Notes: a model not told the origin generated them from the letters alone. Positions 9,054-17,975 are shown, counted from the first letter of the stretch. The stretch is 33,151 nucleotides of DNA from Sulfuritalea sp. (GCA_030696505.1 JAUYSD010000285.1:1-33151), one strand, 5' to 3'. A program made the numbers and translations.

Positions 9054-9143
9054 ATGCAAGCCCTGCTCGACAGATTCTTCAGCGACATCGACCGCTTGTT
9101 CGACCACGAATGGGTGGCGATCTGGCTGCTCGACGACTTTTGA
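9054..9143 (+). CDS. Very small ORF (29 residues), unknown
   Basis: ATG at 9054 with a strong purine-rich ribosome binding site (AAGGGGG, about 8 bases upstream) and a TGA at 9141. The peptide, about MQALLDRFFSDIDRLF followed by DHEWVAIWLLDDF, is amphipathic, rich in aromatic and acidic residues, with no cysteine. I do not recognise it. It is the first of two tiny frames leading into the EAL-GGDEF gene on the same strand, so they may be co-transcribed. Support is the ribosome binding site and placement only. Confidence 0.5.
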   Translation: MQALLDRFFSDIDRLFDHEWVAIWLLDDF

Positions 9144-9170
9144 GCCCGCCAATAGTCAACCGGAAAGAAC

Positions 9171-9296
9171 ATGCTGCGCCGCTTCATCACCCATCCCGCC
9201 CTGGCGCTGGGCAGCACGCTGCTCTGGGGCGCCATCGAGTTGCTGGCCCTGCTGCGCTCGCGCTGGAGCGATCCCGGCCATCCGCGCCGCGGCTAG
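9171..9296 (+). CDS. Small ORF (41 residues), putative single-pass membrane protein
   Basis: ATG at 9171 with GGAAAG 3-4 bases upstream and TAG at 9294. The peptide begins MLRRFITHPALALG, continues with a hydrophobic helix (STLLWGAIELLALL, about 15-28) and ends in a basic tail (RSRWSDPGHPRRG). This shape, a basic start, one membrane helix and a basic end, suits a small inner-membrane protein. Function unknown. It lies 27 bases after the 29-residue ORF and 51 bases before the EAL-GGDEF gene. Confidence 0.55.
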   Translation: MLRRFITHPALALGSTLLWGAIELLALLRSRWSDPGHPRRG

Positions 9297-9347
9297 AACA
9301 TCCGCAGCGACCGGCTGCCATTTCACCTTAAGAAAGACCAGGCAAAC

Positions 9348-11228
9348 ATGAACATCCACAGCGACGGAACCGTCGCCGCTGCAAACCCGCACGATCACGC
9401 GCTGCGGCAATTGATGGAGAACCGCGGACTGTATGCGGTGTACCAACCCATTCTCGATCTGCGTCAGGGCCGGCATTTCGCCTGCGAGGCGCTGATCCGC
9501 GGCCCCGAGGATTCCGCGCTGCACACGCCGGCCGCATTGTTCGCAGCCGCCGCCGCGGCGCAATGCACGCATGAACTCGAATGGCTCGCAGTGGAAACCG
9601 CGATCCTGCAATTTGCGGAACAGCGCTGCGCGCTGCGCCTGTTCGTGAACATGAGCATCGGCTGCCTGCACGCCAGCCGCCAGCGCCTGGGCGCAATCCG
9701 CCAGGATCTGCTGCGCCTGGGCGTGCCGCCATCGCGGATCGTCATCGAACTGACCGAAAACCAGTCGGTGACGGATTTCTCCGACCTGCAGGAAACCTTG
9801 CAGGACTTCCGCCACATCGGCATCCAGATCGCCATGGACGACATGGGCGAGGGTTTCTCCAATCTGCGCATGTGGTCGGAAGTGCGGCCGGAATTCGTCA
9901 AGATCGACCGCCATTTCGTCTCCGGCATCGACTCCGATCCGCTCAAGCTGCATTTCGTGCGCGCCATGCACGAGATCGCCGACGCCTGCGGCAGCGCCCT
10001 GATTGCCGAAGGCGTGGAAACCAAGGAGCAACTGGAAGTGCTGCGCGATCTGGGCATTCCCTACCTGCAGGGCTTCGGCATCGCCCGGCCGCACCGCGTC
10101 ATCGCCGCCACGCAAGGTAATGCCCATCCGGTCGCGGCCAACGACAACATCCTGGTGCTGCCCTCGCGTTCCCTTGCCGAACGCCGCATGCCGCGCATCG
10201 ACCAGCTGCTGCACGAAGTGATGCCGGTATCCCCGGATACCGACAACGACGCGGTGTATTCGATCTTCGCCCACCAGCCGGCGCTCAACACCGTGCCGGT
10301 GGTCGCCAACGGCACGCCGCTGGGGATGATCACCCGCAGTTCGCTGATCGACCGCTTTGCCCGTCCGTTCCGCCGCGAGCTCTACGGCAAGCGCTCCTGC
10401 TCGATCGTCATGGAGCCGCCGCAGTTGTTCGACGAGGGGCAGAGCGTACAGGAGGTTGCGCAGCACATCGGCAGCCTGCGCGGAACCGAGGTCTGCGACA
10501 GCTTCATCATCACCCGCCAGGGTCGCTATCGCGGCATCGGCTTCCTGCGCGAACTGATGGCGATCATCACCGATATGCAGATACGCGCCGCGCGCTACGC
10601 CAATCCCCTGACCCAGTTGCCGGGCAACGTGCCGATCAACGAACAGATGGATCGCCTGATCGAAGCCAAACACGGTTTCGTCGCGGCCTACTGCGATCTC
10701 GACCACTTCAAGCCCTACAACGACGCCTATGGCTACCGGCGCGGCGACCGGATGATCCAGCAAGTCGGCACATTGCTTGCGGAAGCCGCGGCCGATCACA
10801 AGGATTTCGTCGGTCACGTCGGCGGCGACGATTTCATCGTGCTGATGCAAAGCAGCGACTGGGAAGCACGCCTGCGCCGCGTGATCGGCGAGTTCGACGC
10901 GGCACTGGCACAGCATATGACGGCCGAGCATCTGCGCGCCGGCGGCTATTTTGGCGAGGACCGACGAGGGCACGCCGTGTTTCACCCGACGCCGGCCCTG
11001 TCGATCGGCTGCGTCATGGTGCAGCCCGGCGCCTTCGCCGCCCACTACGATGTCTCCGCCGCGCTCAGCGACGCAAAGAAGGAAGCCAAGCGCATCCCCG
11101 GCAGCGTGCTGTTCGTCGAGCGCCGCCAGTACCACGGCAATGTCGGCGCGGCGAAGGCCCCGCTCGAAGTCATTGCCGTAGCGCCAGCACCAACTTCCGC
11201 CGCGCGGCTACCCTGCTGGGCAATGTAG
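9348..11228 (+). CDS. Cyclic-di-GMP protein: EAL, CBS-like pair, degenerate GGDEF
   Basis: 626 residues, no membrane segments. The EAL domain (about 20-260) keeps the phosphodiesterase residues: EAL at 47-49, 'FVNMS', 'ELTEN', 'MDDMGEGFSNLR' (loop 6, DDFG changed to DDMG), 'VKIDRHFV', 'EGVET' and 'LQGFGIARP'. A middle region (about 275-410) looks like two CBS repeats ('VPVVANGTPLGMITR', 'DSFIITRQGRYRGIGFL'), which often bind adenine nucleotides. The GGDEF domain has 'YCDLDHFKPYNDAYGYRRGD' and GGDDF at 492-496. No RxxD inhibitory site is seen at the expected distance. Prediction: an active c-di-GMP phosphodiesterase with a GGDEF domain that may be a GTP sensor or a weak cyclase. Confidence 0.93.
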   Translation: MNIHSDGTVAAANPHDHALRQLMENRGLYAVYQPILDLRQGRHFACEALIRGPEDSALHTPAALFAAAAAAQCTHELEWLAVETAILQFAEQRCALRLFVNMSIGCLHASRQRLGAIRQDLLRLGVPPSRIVIELTENQSVTDFSDLQETLQDFRHIGIQIAMDDMGEGFSNLRMWSEVRPEFVKIDRHFVSGIDSDPLKLHFVRAMHEIADACGSALIAEGVETKEQLEVLRDLGIPYLQGFGIARPHRVIAATQGNAHPVAANDNILVLPSRSLAERRMPRIDQLLHEVMPVSPDTDNDAVYSIFAHQPALNTVPVVANGTPLGMITRSSLIDRFARPFRRELYGKRSCSIVMEPPQLFDEGQSVQEVAQHIGSLRGTEVCDSFIITRQGRYRGIGFLRELMAIITDMQIRAARYANPLTQLPGNVPINEQMDRLIEAKHGFVAAYCDLDHFKPYNDAYGYRRGDRMIQQVGTLLAEAAADHKDFVGHVGGDDFIVLMQSSDWEARLRRVIGEFDAALAQHMTAEHLRAGGYFGEDRRGHAVFHPTPALSIGCVMVQPGAFAAHYDVSAALSDAKKEAKRIPGSVLFVERRQYHGNVGAAKAPLEVIAVAPAPTSAARLPCWAM

Positions 11229-11239
11229 CCGCCGGCTTG

Positions 11240-11273
11240 CCGTCATCCCCCTGTCACACGCCCGGCTTAGTCT
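11240..11273 (+). promoter_or_regulatory. Possible Pho box and -10 element ahead of the sixA-like gene
   Basis: Two 7-base direct repeats, CCGTCAT (11240-11246) and CTGTCAC (11251-11257), are separated by 4 bases, the spacing of a PhoB site. A -10-like TAGTCT (11268-11273) follows 10 bases later. The 4-base spacer is CCCC rather than AT-rich, which weakens the match. Confidence 0.4.
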
Positions 11274-11299
11274 GCGGGCCTCACCGATTGGGATGGCAA

Positions 11300-11752
11300 A
11301 TGGACCTGATTCTCTGGCGTCATGCCGAAGCAAGACAAGCATCCGGCACCCTGGCCGACAGCGACCGCGAACTCACTGCACGCGGCCTGGGACATGCCGA
11401 GCAGATGGCCGAGTGGCTGCGGCGGCAGCGGCTGCCGAAGGTCATGGTGATGTCGAGCCCTGCCAAGCGGGCGGTGCAGACGGCTGAAGCGCTCAACTTG
11501 CCGGTCAAGGTCACGCGGCAACTCGGCGTCGGCGCCAGCACCGCTGACCTGCTGGGCGCCGCCGGCTGGCCGGATCATTCCGGCGCGATCATCCTGGTCA
11601 GCCACCAGCCGGCGCTGGGCCGTCTGGCTTCATTGCTGCTGGCCGGCAGCGAGGCCGACTGGACCATCAAGAAGGCGGGTATCTGGTGGTTCACCAACCG
11701 CGTGCGCCACGACGAAACCCAGACTGTGCTGCGCGCGGTGCACAACCCCTGA
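11300..11752 (+). CDS. sixA: SixA-type phosphohistidine phosphatase (histidine phosphatase superfamily)
   Basis: 150 residues from the ATG at 11300 (GGGAT 5 bases upstream). An in-frame codon at 11237 would add an uncharacteristic proline-rich leader, so the later start is preferred. The catalytic RHG-like motif appears as 'LWRHAEA' near the N-terminus, followed by 'SPAKRAVQTAEAL' and the second histidine in 'VSHQPALGRLASLLLAG'. SixA removes phosphate from histidine in phosphorelay or phosphotransfer proteins. The gene converges on glmM with only 4 bases between stops. In many betaproteobacteria I recall a pst-pho-ppk-ppx cluster next to glmM; here only this gene remains. Confidence 0.88.
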   Translation: MDLILWRHAEARQASGTLADSDRELTARGLGHAEQMAEWLRRQRLPKVMVMSSPAKRAVQTAEALNLPVKVTRQLGVGASTADLLGAAGWPDHSGAIILVSHQPALGRLASLLLAGSEADWTIKKAGIWWFTNRVRHDETQTVLRAVHNP

Positions 11753-11756
11753 TCGC

Positions 11757-13109
11757 TTACTCGCCGAAGGCCTGCCGCACGACGCTGGCGATCGCCTCGG
11801 CCTGGCCCGACACGACCGCATCTTCGCGCCCTTCCACCATGACCCGCAGCAGCGGCTCGGTGCCCGACGGACGCAGCAGCACCCGTCCGCTGCCGTCGAG
11901 CGTGGCCTCGGCCGCCTTCACCGCGGAATGGATGCCGGCATTGGCGGCCCAGTCGAAACCGGCCGGCATGCGCACATTGATCAGCTTCTGCGGATACAGC
12001 CGCAGATCGGCGCAGGCCGCGGCCAGGGTCTCGCCGCCGGCGCGCAACGCGGCCAGCACCTGCAGCGCCGCGATGATGCCATCGCCCGTGGTGTGGCGAT
12101 CGAGGCAGATGATGTGGCCCGAGTTCTCGCCGCCCAGCAGCCAGCCCTTCTCCTGCATCATTTCCAGCACATAGCGGTCGCCCACCCTGGCGCGGCCGAG
12201 GGCGATGCCGAGCCGGCCCAGCGCATGCTCGAAGCCGAGATTGCTCATCTGCGTGCCGGCCACACCGGGGACCGGCTGGCTGCGCGCGCGATGGCGGGCG
12301 ATCACGTAGAGCAGCTGGTCGCCATCGTAGAGGGTGCCCGCGGCATCGACCATGACCAGCCGGTCGCCGTCGCCGTCGAGCGCGATGCCGCAGTCGGCGC
12401 GATGCTCGAGCACGGCCGCGCGCAAGGCCGCGGGGGCCGTGGCGCCGACATTCAGGTTGATGTTCAGTCCGTTCGGCGTGTCGCCAACGCCAACTATCTC
12501 GGCGCCGAGTTCATGGAACACGCTCGGTGCGACGTGATAGGCCGCGCCGTGGGCGCTGTCCACCACGATCTTGAGGCCGCGCAGGTCGAGGTCGTTGGGA
12601 AAGGTGCTCTTGCAGAATTCGATATAGCGCCCACCGGCGTCGTCGACGCGGCGCGCCTTGCCGAGTTTGGCGGATTCCATGCAGACCATCGGCTGCTCGA
12701 GCCGCGCCTCGATGTCGCGCTCGACCGCATCCGGCAGCTTGGTGCCCTGCGCCGAAAAGAACTTGATGCCATTGTCGTCATAGGGATTGTGCGAGGCGGA
12801 AATCACCACGCCCGCCTGCAGCCGCAGCGCGCGCGTCAGGTAAGCCACGGCCGGGGTCGGCATCGGCCCGCACAGCATCACGTCCACCCCCGCCGCCGAG
12901 AACCCGGCTTCCAGCGCGGCTTCCAGCATGTAACCGGAAATCCGCGTGTCCTTGCCGATCAGCACCGCGGGCCGCTCGGCGCCCAGCCCGTCGCGCGCGA
13001 CAAGCGCCGCGCCGGCGGCGAAGCCCAGGCGCATGATGAGATCCGGCGTGATCGGCACCTGTCCGACGCGGCCGCGAACACCGTCGGTACCGAAATACTT
13101 GCGTCCCAT
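11757..13109 (-). CDS. glmM: Phosphoglucosamine mutase
   Basis: 450 residues, normal length. GlmM converts glucosamine-6-phosphate to glucosamine-1-phosphate for UDP-GlcNAc and hence peptidoglycan and lipopolysaccharide. N-terminus 'YFGTDGVRG' is diagnostic. The phosphorylated serine lies in '[12 protein letters not shown]' (S106), the metal loop in 'DGDGDR' (about 245-250) and the phosphate-binding loop in '[15 protein letters not shown]'. The ATG at 13109 directly abuts the folP stop (13110-13112), so the two are co-transcribed and probably coupled. It is the last gene of the rlmE-ftsH-folP-glmM series. No terminator is seen in the 4-base gap to the convergent phosphatase gene. Confidence 0.98.
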   Translation of the reverse strand: MGRKYFGTDGVRGRVGQVPITPDLIMRLGFAAGAALVARDGLGAERPAVLIGKDTRISGYMLEAALEAGFSAAGVDVMLCGPMPTPAVAYLTRALRLQAGVVISASHNPYDDNGIKFFSAQGTKLPDAVERDIEARLEQPMVCMESAKLGKARRVDDAGGRYIEFCKSTFPNDLDLRGLKIVVDSAHGAAYHVAPSVFHELGAEIVGVGDTPNGLNINLNVGATAPAALRAAVLEHRADCGIALDGDGDRLVMVDAAGTLYDGDQLLYVIARHRARSQPVPGVAGTQMSNLGFEHALGRLGIALGRARVGDRYVLEMMQEKGWLLGGENSGHIICLDRHTTGDGIIAALQVLAALRAGGETLAAACADLRLYPQKLINVRMPAGFDWAANAGIHSAVKAAEATLDGSGRVLLRPSGTEPLLRVMVEGREDAVVSGQAEAIASVVRQAFGE

Positions 13110-13940
13110 TCAATAATCCTCCACAGCTTGCAATACGGCGAGCGCATCGCGCGTCGCAGCGACGTCATGCACGCGCAAAATCCGTGCGCCGCCCAGCACC
13201 GCCAGCACATGCGCAGCGACGCCGGCATGGACTCGTTCCATGGCGGGGCGTCCGGTGAGCAGGCCCAGCATCGACTTGCGCGACATGCCGACCAGCAGCG
13301 GCAGCCCGGGTACCAGCAGTTCCTCCAGGTGGCGCAACAGAGCGATATTGTGCGCCAGGGTTTTGCCGAAGCCAAAACCCGGATCGACCGCAATCCGGTT
13401 CAGGGCGATGCCCGCCGCTTCAGCGGCGGCCACGCGCTCGCCAAGAAAGCTGGCGACCTCGCCGACGATATCGCTGTAGTGCGGATCGTCCTGCATGGTG
13501 CCCGGGGTGCCCTGCATGTGCATCAGGCAGACGGCGGCGCTGCCGGCGGCGACGATCTCCAGCGCCCCCGGTGCGCGCAGCGCGTTGATGTCGTTGATCA
13601 TGTCGGCGCCGGCCGCCAGCGCGGCGCGCATCACCCCCGGTTTGAAGGTATCGACCGACAGTGCGACACCGCTGCCGTGCAAGCCTTCGATCACCGGCAG
13701 CAGGCGATCGATCTCCTGCTGTGCCGCCACCGGAGGCGCCCCCGGTCGCGTCGACTCGGCGCCGAGGTCGAGAATCTGGGCGCCCTCTTCGATCAGGCGC
13801 ATGCCGAGTGCAATGGCCGCCGCGGTATCACCGTGCAGTCCGTCGCCGGAAAAGGAATCGTCGGTCAGATTGACGATGCCCATGATCAGCGGGCGCTCGG
13901 CGTTGAGCACGAAGCGGCCGCAGTGAAAATTCTGTGTCAT
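13110..13940 (-). CDS. folP: Dihydropteroate synthase
   Basis: 276 residues, normal length. It condenses 6-hydroxymethyl-dihydropterin pyrophosphate with p-aminobenzoate in folate synthesis and is the sulfonamide target. Visible blocks: 'LIMGIVNLTDDSFSGDG' (about 18-34; D replaces the common P of NVTPDSF), 'GAQILDLGAESTRPGA', 'LSVDTFKPGVMRAAL', 'MINDINAL', 'AVDPGFGFGKTLAHN' and 'LLVGMSRKSMLG'. The ATG at 13940 fits the family N-terminus but sits one base after the T-run of a terminator hairpin, leaving no room for a Shine-Dalgarno outside the stem. A GTG start twelve codons in is the only nearby alternative. Confidence 0.97.
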   Translation of the reverse strand: MTQNFHCGRFVLNAERPLIMGIVNLTDDSFSGDGLHGDTAAAIALGMRLIEEGAQILDLGAESTRPGAPPVAAQQEIDRLLPVIEGLHGSGVALSVDTFKPGVMRAALAAGADMINDINALRAPGALEIVAAGSAAVCLMHMQGTPGTMQDDPHYSDIVGEVASFLGERVAAAEAAGIALNRIAVDPGFGFGKTLAHNIALLRHLEELLVPGLPLLVGMSRKSMLGLLTGRPAMERVHAGVAAHVLAVLGGARILRVHDVAATRDALAVLQAVEDY

Positions 13941-13982
13941 GAAAAAACGCGGGCCGCCGAATCGGTTCTGCTTCGGCGGCCC
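13941..13982 (-). terminator. Intrinsic terminator/attenuator between ftsH and folP
   Basis: On the minus strand an 11-bp perfect stem, GGGCCGCCGAA / TTCGGCGGCCC, has a 10-base loop and is followed by GCG and six Ts (13947-13942). The folP ATG begins one base after the last T. It would end ftsH transcripts, so folP-glmM depends on readthrough or on a promoter inside ftsH. Confidence 0.85.
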
Positions 13983-14001
13983 ATCTTGGCTGGGTTAATG
14001 A

Positions 14002-15882
14002 TCAGGCCGGTGCCGGCGCGGTCGGCTCGGGACCGGGCGCGCTGTCGCCCCTCGGCGCCGGCGGCGCACTGGAGGGCTTGGGCGGGCGCGGCGGCAGGCC
14101 GGCCATGATGTCGTTGATCTGGTCGGCGTCGATGGTTTCCATCTCCAGCAGCGCCGCCGTCATCGCCTCGACCTTGTCGCGATTGTCTTCCAGCAGCTTG
14201 CGCGCCCGCGCGTACTGTTCGTCGAGGATGCGGCGAATCTCGTCGTCCACCTTCTGCATGGTCGATTCGGAAACGTTCTTGTGCGTGGTGACGGAGCGGC
14301 CGAGGAAGATCTCGCCTTCCTCTTCGCCATACACCATGATGCCCAGGCTTTCCGACATGCCCCACTGCGTGACCATGCGCCGCGCCAGATCGGTGGCGCG
14401 CTGGAAGTCGTTGGAGGCGCCGGTGGTCATCTGCTGCATGAACAGCTCTTCCGCGATACGCCCGCCGAACAGCACGGTGATGGTGCTGAGCAGACGCTCG
14501 CGGTCCTGGCTGTAGCGTTCCTGATCGGGCAACTGCATGGTCAGGCCCAGCGCCCGGCCGCGCGGGATGATGGTGACCTTGTGCACCGGGTCGGTCTTGG
14601 GCAGCAGCTTGGCCACCACGGCGTGGCCGGACTCGTGGTAGGCGGTGTTGCGGCGCTCTTCCTCGGGCATGACCATGGAGCGGCGCTCGGCGCCCATCAT
14701 GATCTTGTCCTTGGCACGCTCGAAGTCCTCCATGTCCACCAGGCGCTTGTTGCTGCGAGCGGCGAACAGCGCGGCTTCATTAACCAGGTTGGCCAGGTCG
14801 GCGCCGGAGAAACCCGGGCAGCCGCGGGCCAGGATCGAGGCGTCGATGTCCGGCGCCACGGGTACCTTGCGCATATGCACCTTGAGAATCTGCTCGCGGC
14901 CGCGGATGTCCGGCAGCGGTACCACCACCTGGCGGTCGAAGCGGCCGGGGCGCAGCAGGGCCGGGTCGAGCACGTCGGGACGGTTGGTCGCGGCGACCAC
15001 GATGACGCCGGCGGAACCCTCGAAGCCGTCCATCTCGACCAGCATCTGGTTCAGCGTCTGCTCGCGCTCGTCGTTACCGCCACCGAGGCCGGCGCCGCGC
15101 TGGCGGCCGACGGCATCGAGCTCGTCGATGAAAATGATGCAGGGCGCGGCTTTCTTCGCCTGGTCGAACATGTCGCGCACGCGCGCGGCGCCGACGCCGA
15201 CAAACATCTCGACGAAGTCGGAACCCGAGATCGAGAAGAAAGGCACCTTGGCCTCGCCGGCGATCGCCTTGGCCAGCAAGGTCTTGCCGGTGCCGGGCGA
15301 GCCGACCAGCAGCACGCCGCGCGGAATGCGGCCGCCGAGCTTCTGGAACTTGGTCGGGTCGCGCAGGAAGTCGACCATTTCATAGACTTCTTCCTTGGCC
15401 TCGTCGCAGCCGGCCACGTCGGCAAAGGTGATCGTGTTCGACGATTCATCCATCATGCGCGCGCGGCTCTTGCCGAAGGAGAAGGCCCCGCCCTTGCCGC
15501 CGCCCTGCATCTGGCGCATGAAGAAAACCCAGACGCCGATCAAGAGCAGCATCGGGAACCAGGAGACGAAGATGCTGGTCAGGAAGGACTGTTCCTCTTC
15601 GGGCTTGGCGACGACCTTGACGTTGTTCTTGAGCAGATCGGAGACCATCCACAGGTCCGGCGGCGCGTAGGTGGTGATGCGCTTGCCATCGTTGGTGGTG
15701 GCTTCCAGCGTACGGCCCTGAATCACCACCTTGGCGATACGCCCCTGCTTCACCTCTTCGAGGAACTGGGAATATTCCAGTGAGCCGAGCACAGCCTGAC
15801 GCGTGTTGAACTGATTGAACACCGTCATCAGGACTATGCCGATCACCAGCCAGATCGCCATGTTTTTGAACATATTATTCAA
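14002..15882 (-). CDS. ftsH: ATP-dependent zinc metalloprotease FtsH
   Basis: 626 residues. Membrane segments at about 8-24 and 104-122 flank a small periplasmic domain. The AAA+ module has Walker A GSPGTGKT (194-201; E. coli has P at 195), Walker B IIFIDE (249-254) and the second region of homology near 300-315. The zinc site is HESGH (416-420). The tail is rich in proline and alanine. FtsH hexamers degrade damaged membrane proteins and regulators such as sigma32 and LpxC. The start is taken as TTG at 15882, with GAGAGG 7 bases upstream. An ATG nine bases later (15873) lacks a well-placed site. A sigma70-type promoter precedes it at 15926-15954, 18 bases after the rlmE stop. Confidence 0.97.
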   Translation of the reverse strand: MNNMFKNMAIWLVIGIVLMTVFNQFNTRQAVLGSLEYSQFLEEVKQGRIAKVVIQGRTLEATTNDGKRITTYAPPDLWMVSDLLKNNVKVVAKPEEEQSFLTSIFVSWFPMLLLIGVWVFFMRQMQGGGKGGAFSFGKSRARMMDESSNTITFADVAGCDEAKEEVYEMVDFLRDPTKFQKLGGRIPRGVLLVGSPGTGKTLLAKAIAGEAKVPFFSISGSDFVEMFVGVGAARVRDMFDQAKKAAPCIIFIDELDAVGRQRGAGLGGGNDEREQTLNQMLVEMDGFEGSAGVIVVAATNRPDVLDPALLRPGRFDRQVVVPLPDIRGREQILKVHMRKVPVAPDIDASILARGCPGFSGADLANLVNEAALFAARSNKRLVDMEDFERAKDKIMMGAERRSMVMPEEERRNTAYHESGHAVVAKLLPKTDPVHKVTIIPRGRALGLTMQLPDQERYSQDRERLLSTITVLFGGRIAEELFMQQMTTGASNDFQRATDLARRMVTQWGMSESLGIMVYGEEEGEIFLGRSVTTHKNVSESTMQKVDDEIRRILDEQYARARKLLEDNRDKVEAMTAALLEMETIDADQINDIMAGLPPRPPKPSSAPPAPRGDSAPGPEPTAPAPA

Positions 15883-15925
15883 GGAGTAGCCTCTCTTTCC
15901 CTCAAGCGGGAGTACATATCAGGTC

Positions 15926-15954
15926 ATTCTAGTGCCGATCGCCCTACCCTGCAA
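15926..15954 (-). promoter_or_regulatory. Sigma70-type promoter for ftsH
   Basis: On the minus strand, TTGCAG (15954-15949), a 17-base spacer and TAGAAT (15931-15926) lie between the rlmE stop and the ftsH start. It would give ftsH its own transcript with a leader of about 35-40 bases. Confidence 0.6.
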
Positions 15955-15971
15955 ACCGCATAGACCGTGCC

Positions 15972-16622
15972 TCAGGCCTTCTTGTTCCGCGCCAGCAGGT
16001 ATATCTCGGCGCTGCGGTTGCGTGAAGCGGCCGGCTTTCTCATATGCAAAGTCTGAAACTGTTGCTGCAGGGCATGGCGCAATTCCATGAAACCATCGCC
16101 CTGAAACACCTTGGTCAGCATGTCGCCACCGGGTTTCAGATGCAGCGCACAGAATTCCAGGGTCAATTCGGCCAAAACCATCACGCGCGCCTGATCGACC
16201 ATGCCGATACCCGACATATTGGGGGCCATGTCCGACAATACAAGGTCGACCTGGCGGCCACCGAGGGCATCGGTCAGCGCCTGCAACACCGCGTCCTCGT
16301 GGAAATCGCCCTGGATGAACTCGACGCCATGCACCGGTTCCATCGGCAGCAGATCCAGCGCGACCAGGCGCCCGCCGGGCGCGATGCGCTTCGCCGCAAC
16401 CTGCGACCAGCTGCCGGGCGCGGAGCCGAGATCGACCACGGTCATGCCGGGCTTGAGCAGCTTGTCCTTGTCGTCGATTTCGGTCAGCTTGAACGCGGCG
16501 CGGGATCGCCAGCCCTCGACCCGGGCCCGCTGCACGTAGGCGTCATTGACGTGCTCGGTGATCCAGGCCTTGGTGGTCTTGTTCTTCTTGACCTTCTGTT
16601 TGCTCTCGATCTTGCCGCTCAC
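15972..16622 (-). CDS. rlmE: 23S rRNA (uridine-2552-2'-O)-methyltransferase
   Basis: 216 residues. RlmE (FtsJ/RrmJ) methylates the ribose of U2552 in the A loop during late 50S assembly. The basic N-terminus and '[21 protein letters not shown]' contain the catalytic lysine. '[15 protein letters not shown]' is the AdoMet-binding motif I, '[11 protein letters not shown]' holds the catalytic aspartate, and '[14 protein letters not shown]' the second lysine, completing the K-D-K-E pattern. The start is GTG at 16622, with GGCGGG 8 bases upstream. It is divergent from yhbY with only 14 bases between starts, so its ribosome binding site overlaps the yhbY initiation codon. It is followed on the same strand by ftsH, the usual pairing. 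Confidence 0.97.
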   Translation of the reverse strand: MSGKIESKQKVKKNKTTKAWITEHVNDAYVQRARVEGWRSRAAFKLTEIDDKDKLLKPGMTVVDLGSAPGSWSQVAAKRIAPGGRLVALDLLPMEPVHGVEFIQGDFHEDAVLQALTDALGGRQVDLVLSDMAPNMSGIGMVDQARVMVLAELTLEFCALHLKPGGDMLTKVFQGDGFMELRHALQQQFQTLHMRKPAASRNRSAEIYLLARNKKA

Positions 16623-16624
16623 GT

Positions 16625-16630
16625 TACAAT
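16625..16630 (+). promoter_or_regulatory. Candidate -10 element of yhbY, 6 bases from the start codon
   Basis: TACAAT ends 6 bases before the yhbY ATG, which would place transcription initiation at or next to the start codon. The best -35 (TTGCTC, 16600-16605) is at a long 19-base spacing, so the call is weak. Confidence 0.35.
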
Positions 16631-16636
16631 CCCGCC

Positions 16637-17032
16637 ATGACTGAAAATTCCACCCAACTGAGCCCCATCCAGCGCCGCGCCCTGCGGGCCGCCGCGCATC
16701 ATCTGAATCCCGTCGTTTCCATCAGCCAGAAAGGCCTGACGCCTTCCGTGCTGACCGAGATCGACCGCTGTCTCAAGGCTCACGAACTGATCAAGCTGCG
16801 ACTTTACGGCATCGAGCGTGAAAATCGCGAGGCCTTGTTCACTGAAATCTGCACCGCGCTCGACTGCGCCCAGGTGCAGCACATCGGCAACCTGCTGGTG
16901 CTCTGGCGCGAGAACCCCAAGGATCTCGCCGCAGAGTTGGCGCTGGCGCCACGGCGCAAGGCGGCGCCCGCAACCAAGAAACAAGCCGCCGCACGCAGCG
17001 AAGCGCGCAACCGCAAGCCGCGCCAGGGCTAG
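16637..17032 (+). CDS. yhbY: YhbY-family ribosome assembly RNA-binding (CRM domain) protein
   Basis: 131 residues. The CRM domain (about 8-100) shows '[45 protein letters not shown]', the start of the alpha-beta RNA-binding fold with the G-x-x-G-like loop 'QKGLTPS'. It ends in '[11 protein letters not shown]'. A basic Lys/Arg/Ala tail follows (about 105-131), which is an extension relative to the 97-residue E. coli protein. YhbY associates with pre-50S particles, matching its divergent partner rlmE, which acts on the same subunit. No Shine-Dalgarno precedes the ATG. The stop shares a CTAG with the convergent DUF4149 gene. Confidence 0.95.
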   Translation: MTENSTQLSPIQRRALRAAAHHLNPVVSISQKGLTPSVLTEIDRCLKAHELIKLRLYGIERENREALFTEICTALDCAQVQHIGNLLVLWRENPKDLAAELALAPRRKAAPATKKQAAARSEARNRKPRQG

Positions 17033-17493
17033 CGTCCCCGACCTCGTTCCTGCAACACTGCCAGCGCGATCCCGAGCAGGGATTGCGCCAGGTAAAGCGC
17101 GCTCGACACGCCATGCCAAGTGCTGAACCGCTCGCGCAATGCGCTTTCCATGACCCGGCGTGGCAGCGCATCGGCCTTGAGCTGCTCCAGTATCGGCTGC
17201 ACGCCGAAATGTCCGGCCGCGGTCAGCGCCAGCATCAGCAGCACGATCCAGAACACGCCCGACTGCACCGATCGCCAGCCCTTGGCAAACATCACGAACA
17301 GGATCAGGTAGCTGCCGCAGGCCAGGCCGACCCAGGCCATGACGGTAAACATCGCACCGGCCAGATTGCCGGCCATGGCGCGATCCGCCAACTGGGCGAA
17401 CAGCACGGGGGCCGCGATGAAACCGATCGCCAGGAGGCCGCCGACCCAGACGGCAACCGCGATGCTGTAGAGCGCAGAGGCCAGTTGCCTCAT
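17029..17493 (-). CDS. DUF4149-family integral membrane protein
   Basis: 154 residues with four predicted membrane helices: about 5-30, 45-68, 78-98 and 130-148. The N-terminus 'ALYSIAVAVWVGGLLAIGFIAAPVLFAQL' is the conserved DUF4149 opening, and 'FSTWHGVSSALYLAQSLLGIALAV' the last helix with its conserved W-H. Function unknown. It starts 6 bases after the greA stop and is probably the last gene of the carA-leuE-carB-greA unit, an arrangement I recall from many betaproteobacteria. The last four bases overlap the yhbY stop. Confidence 0.9.
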   Translation of the reverse strand: MRQLASALYSIAVAVWVGGLLAIGFIAAPVLFAQLADRAMAGNLAGAMFTVMAWVGLACGSYLILFVMFAKGWRSVQSGVFWIVLLMLALTAAGHFGVQPILEQLKADALPRRVMESALRERFSTWHGVSSALYLAQSLLGIALAVLQERGRGR

Positions 17494-17499
17494 GTCGGA

Positions 17500-17975
17500 T
17501 CAAAGATACTTGACGTCGAGTATCTCGTACTCGCGCCGGCCGCCCGGCGTCTGCACCTCGGCCACGTCGCCGGCGAACTTGCCGATCAGCGCGCGCGCCA
17601 CCGGTGAGTTCAGCGACAGCATGCCGGCCTTGATATCGGCTTCGTCGTCGCCGACGATCTGATAAGTCACCTTGCCGCCGCTGTCCATGTCTTCCAGTTC
17701 GACCGTGGAACCGAAGACGACGCGGCCATCGGCATCCAGCGAAGCCGGATCGATGATCTGCGCATTGCCCAGCTTGCCCTCGACTTCCTTGATGCGGCCT
17801 TCGATGAAACCCTGGCGCTCCTTGGCGGCGTCGTATTCGGCGTTCTCCGAGAGGTCGCCATGCGAGCGCGCCTCGGCGATCGCCGCAATGACCGCAGGAC
17901 GATCGACCGCCTTCAGGCGCTGCAGTTCCTTGCGCAGCAGATCGGCACCGCGCAGGGTAATCGGAAATTTTGCGC

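Noticed and set aside
9156-11135. Long antisense open frame opposite the EAL-GGDEF gene
   Set aside because: It mirrors a gene with clear domain motifs; its translation is low-complexity and has no recognisable domain, as expected from high third-position GC.
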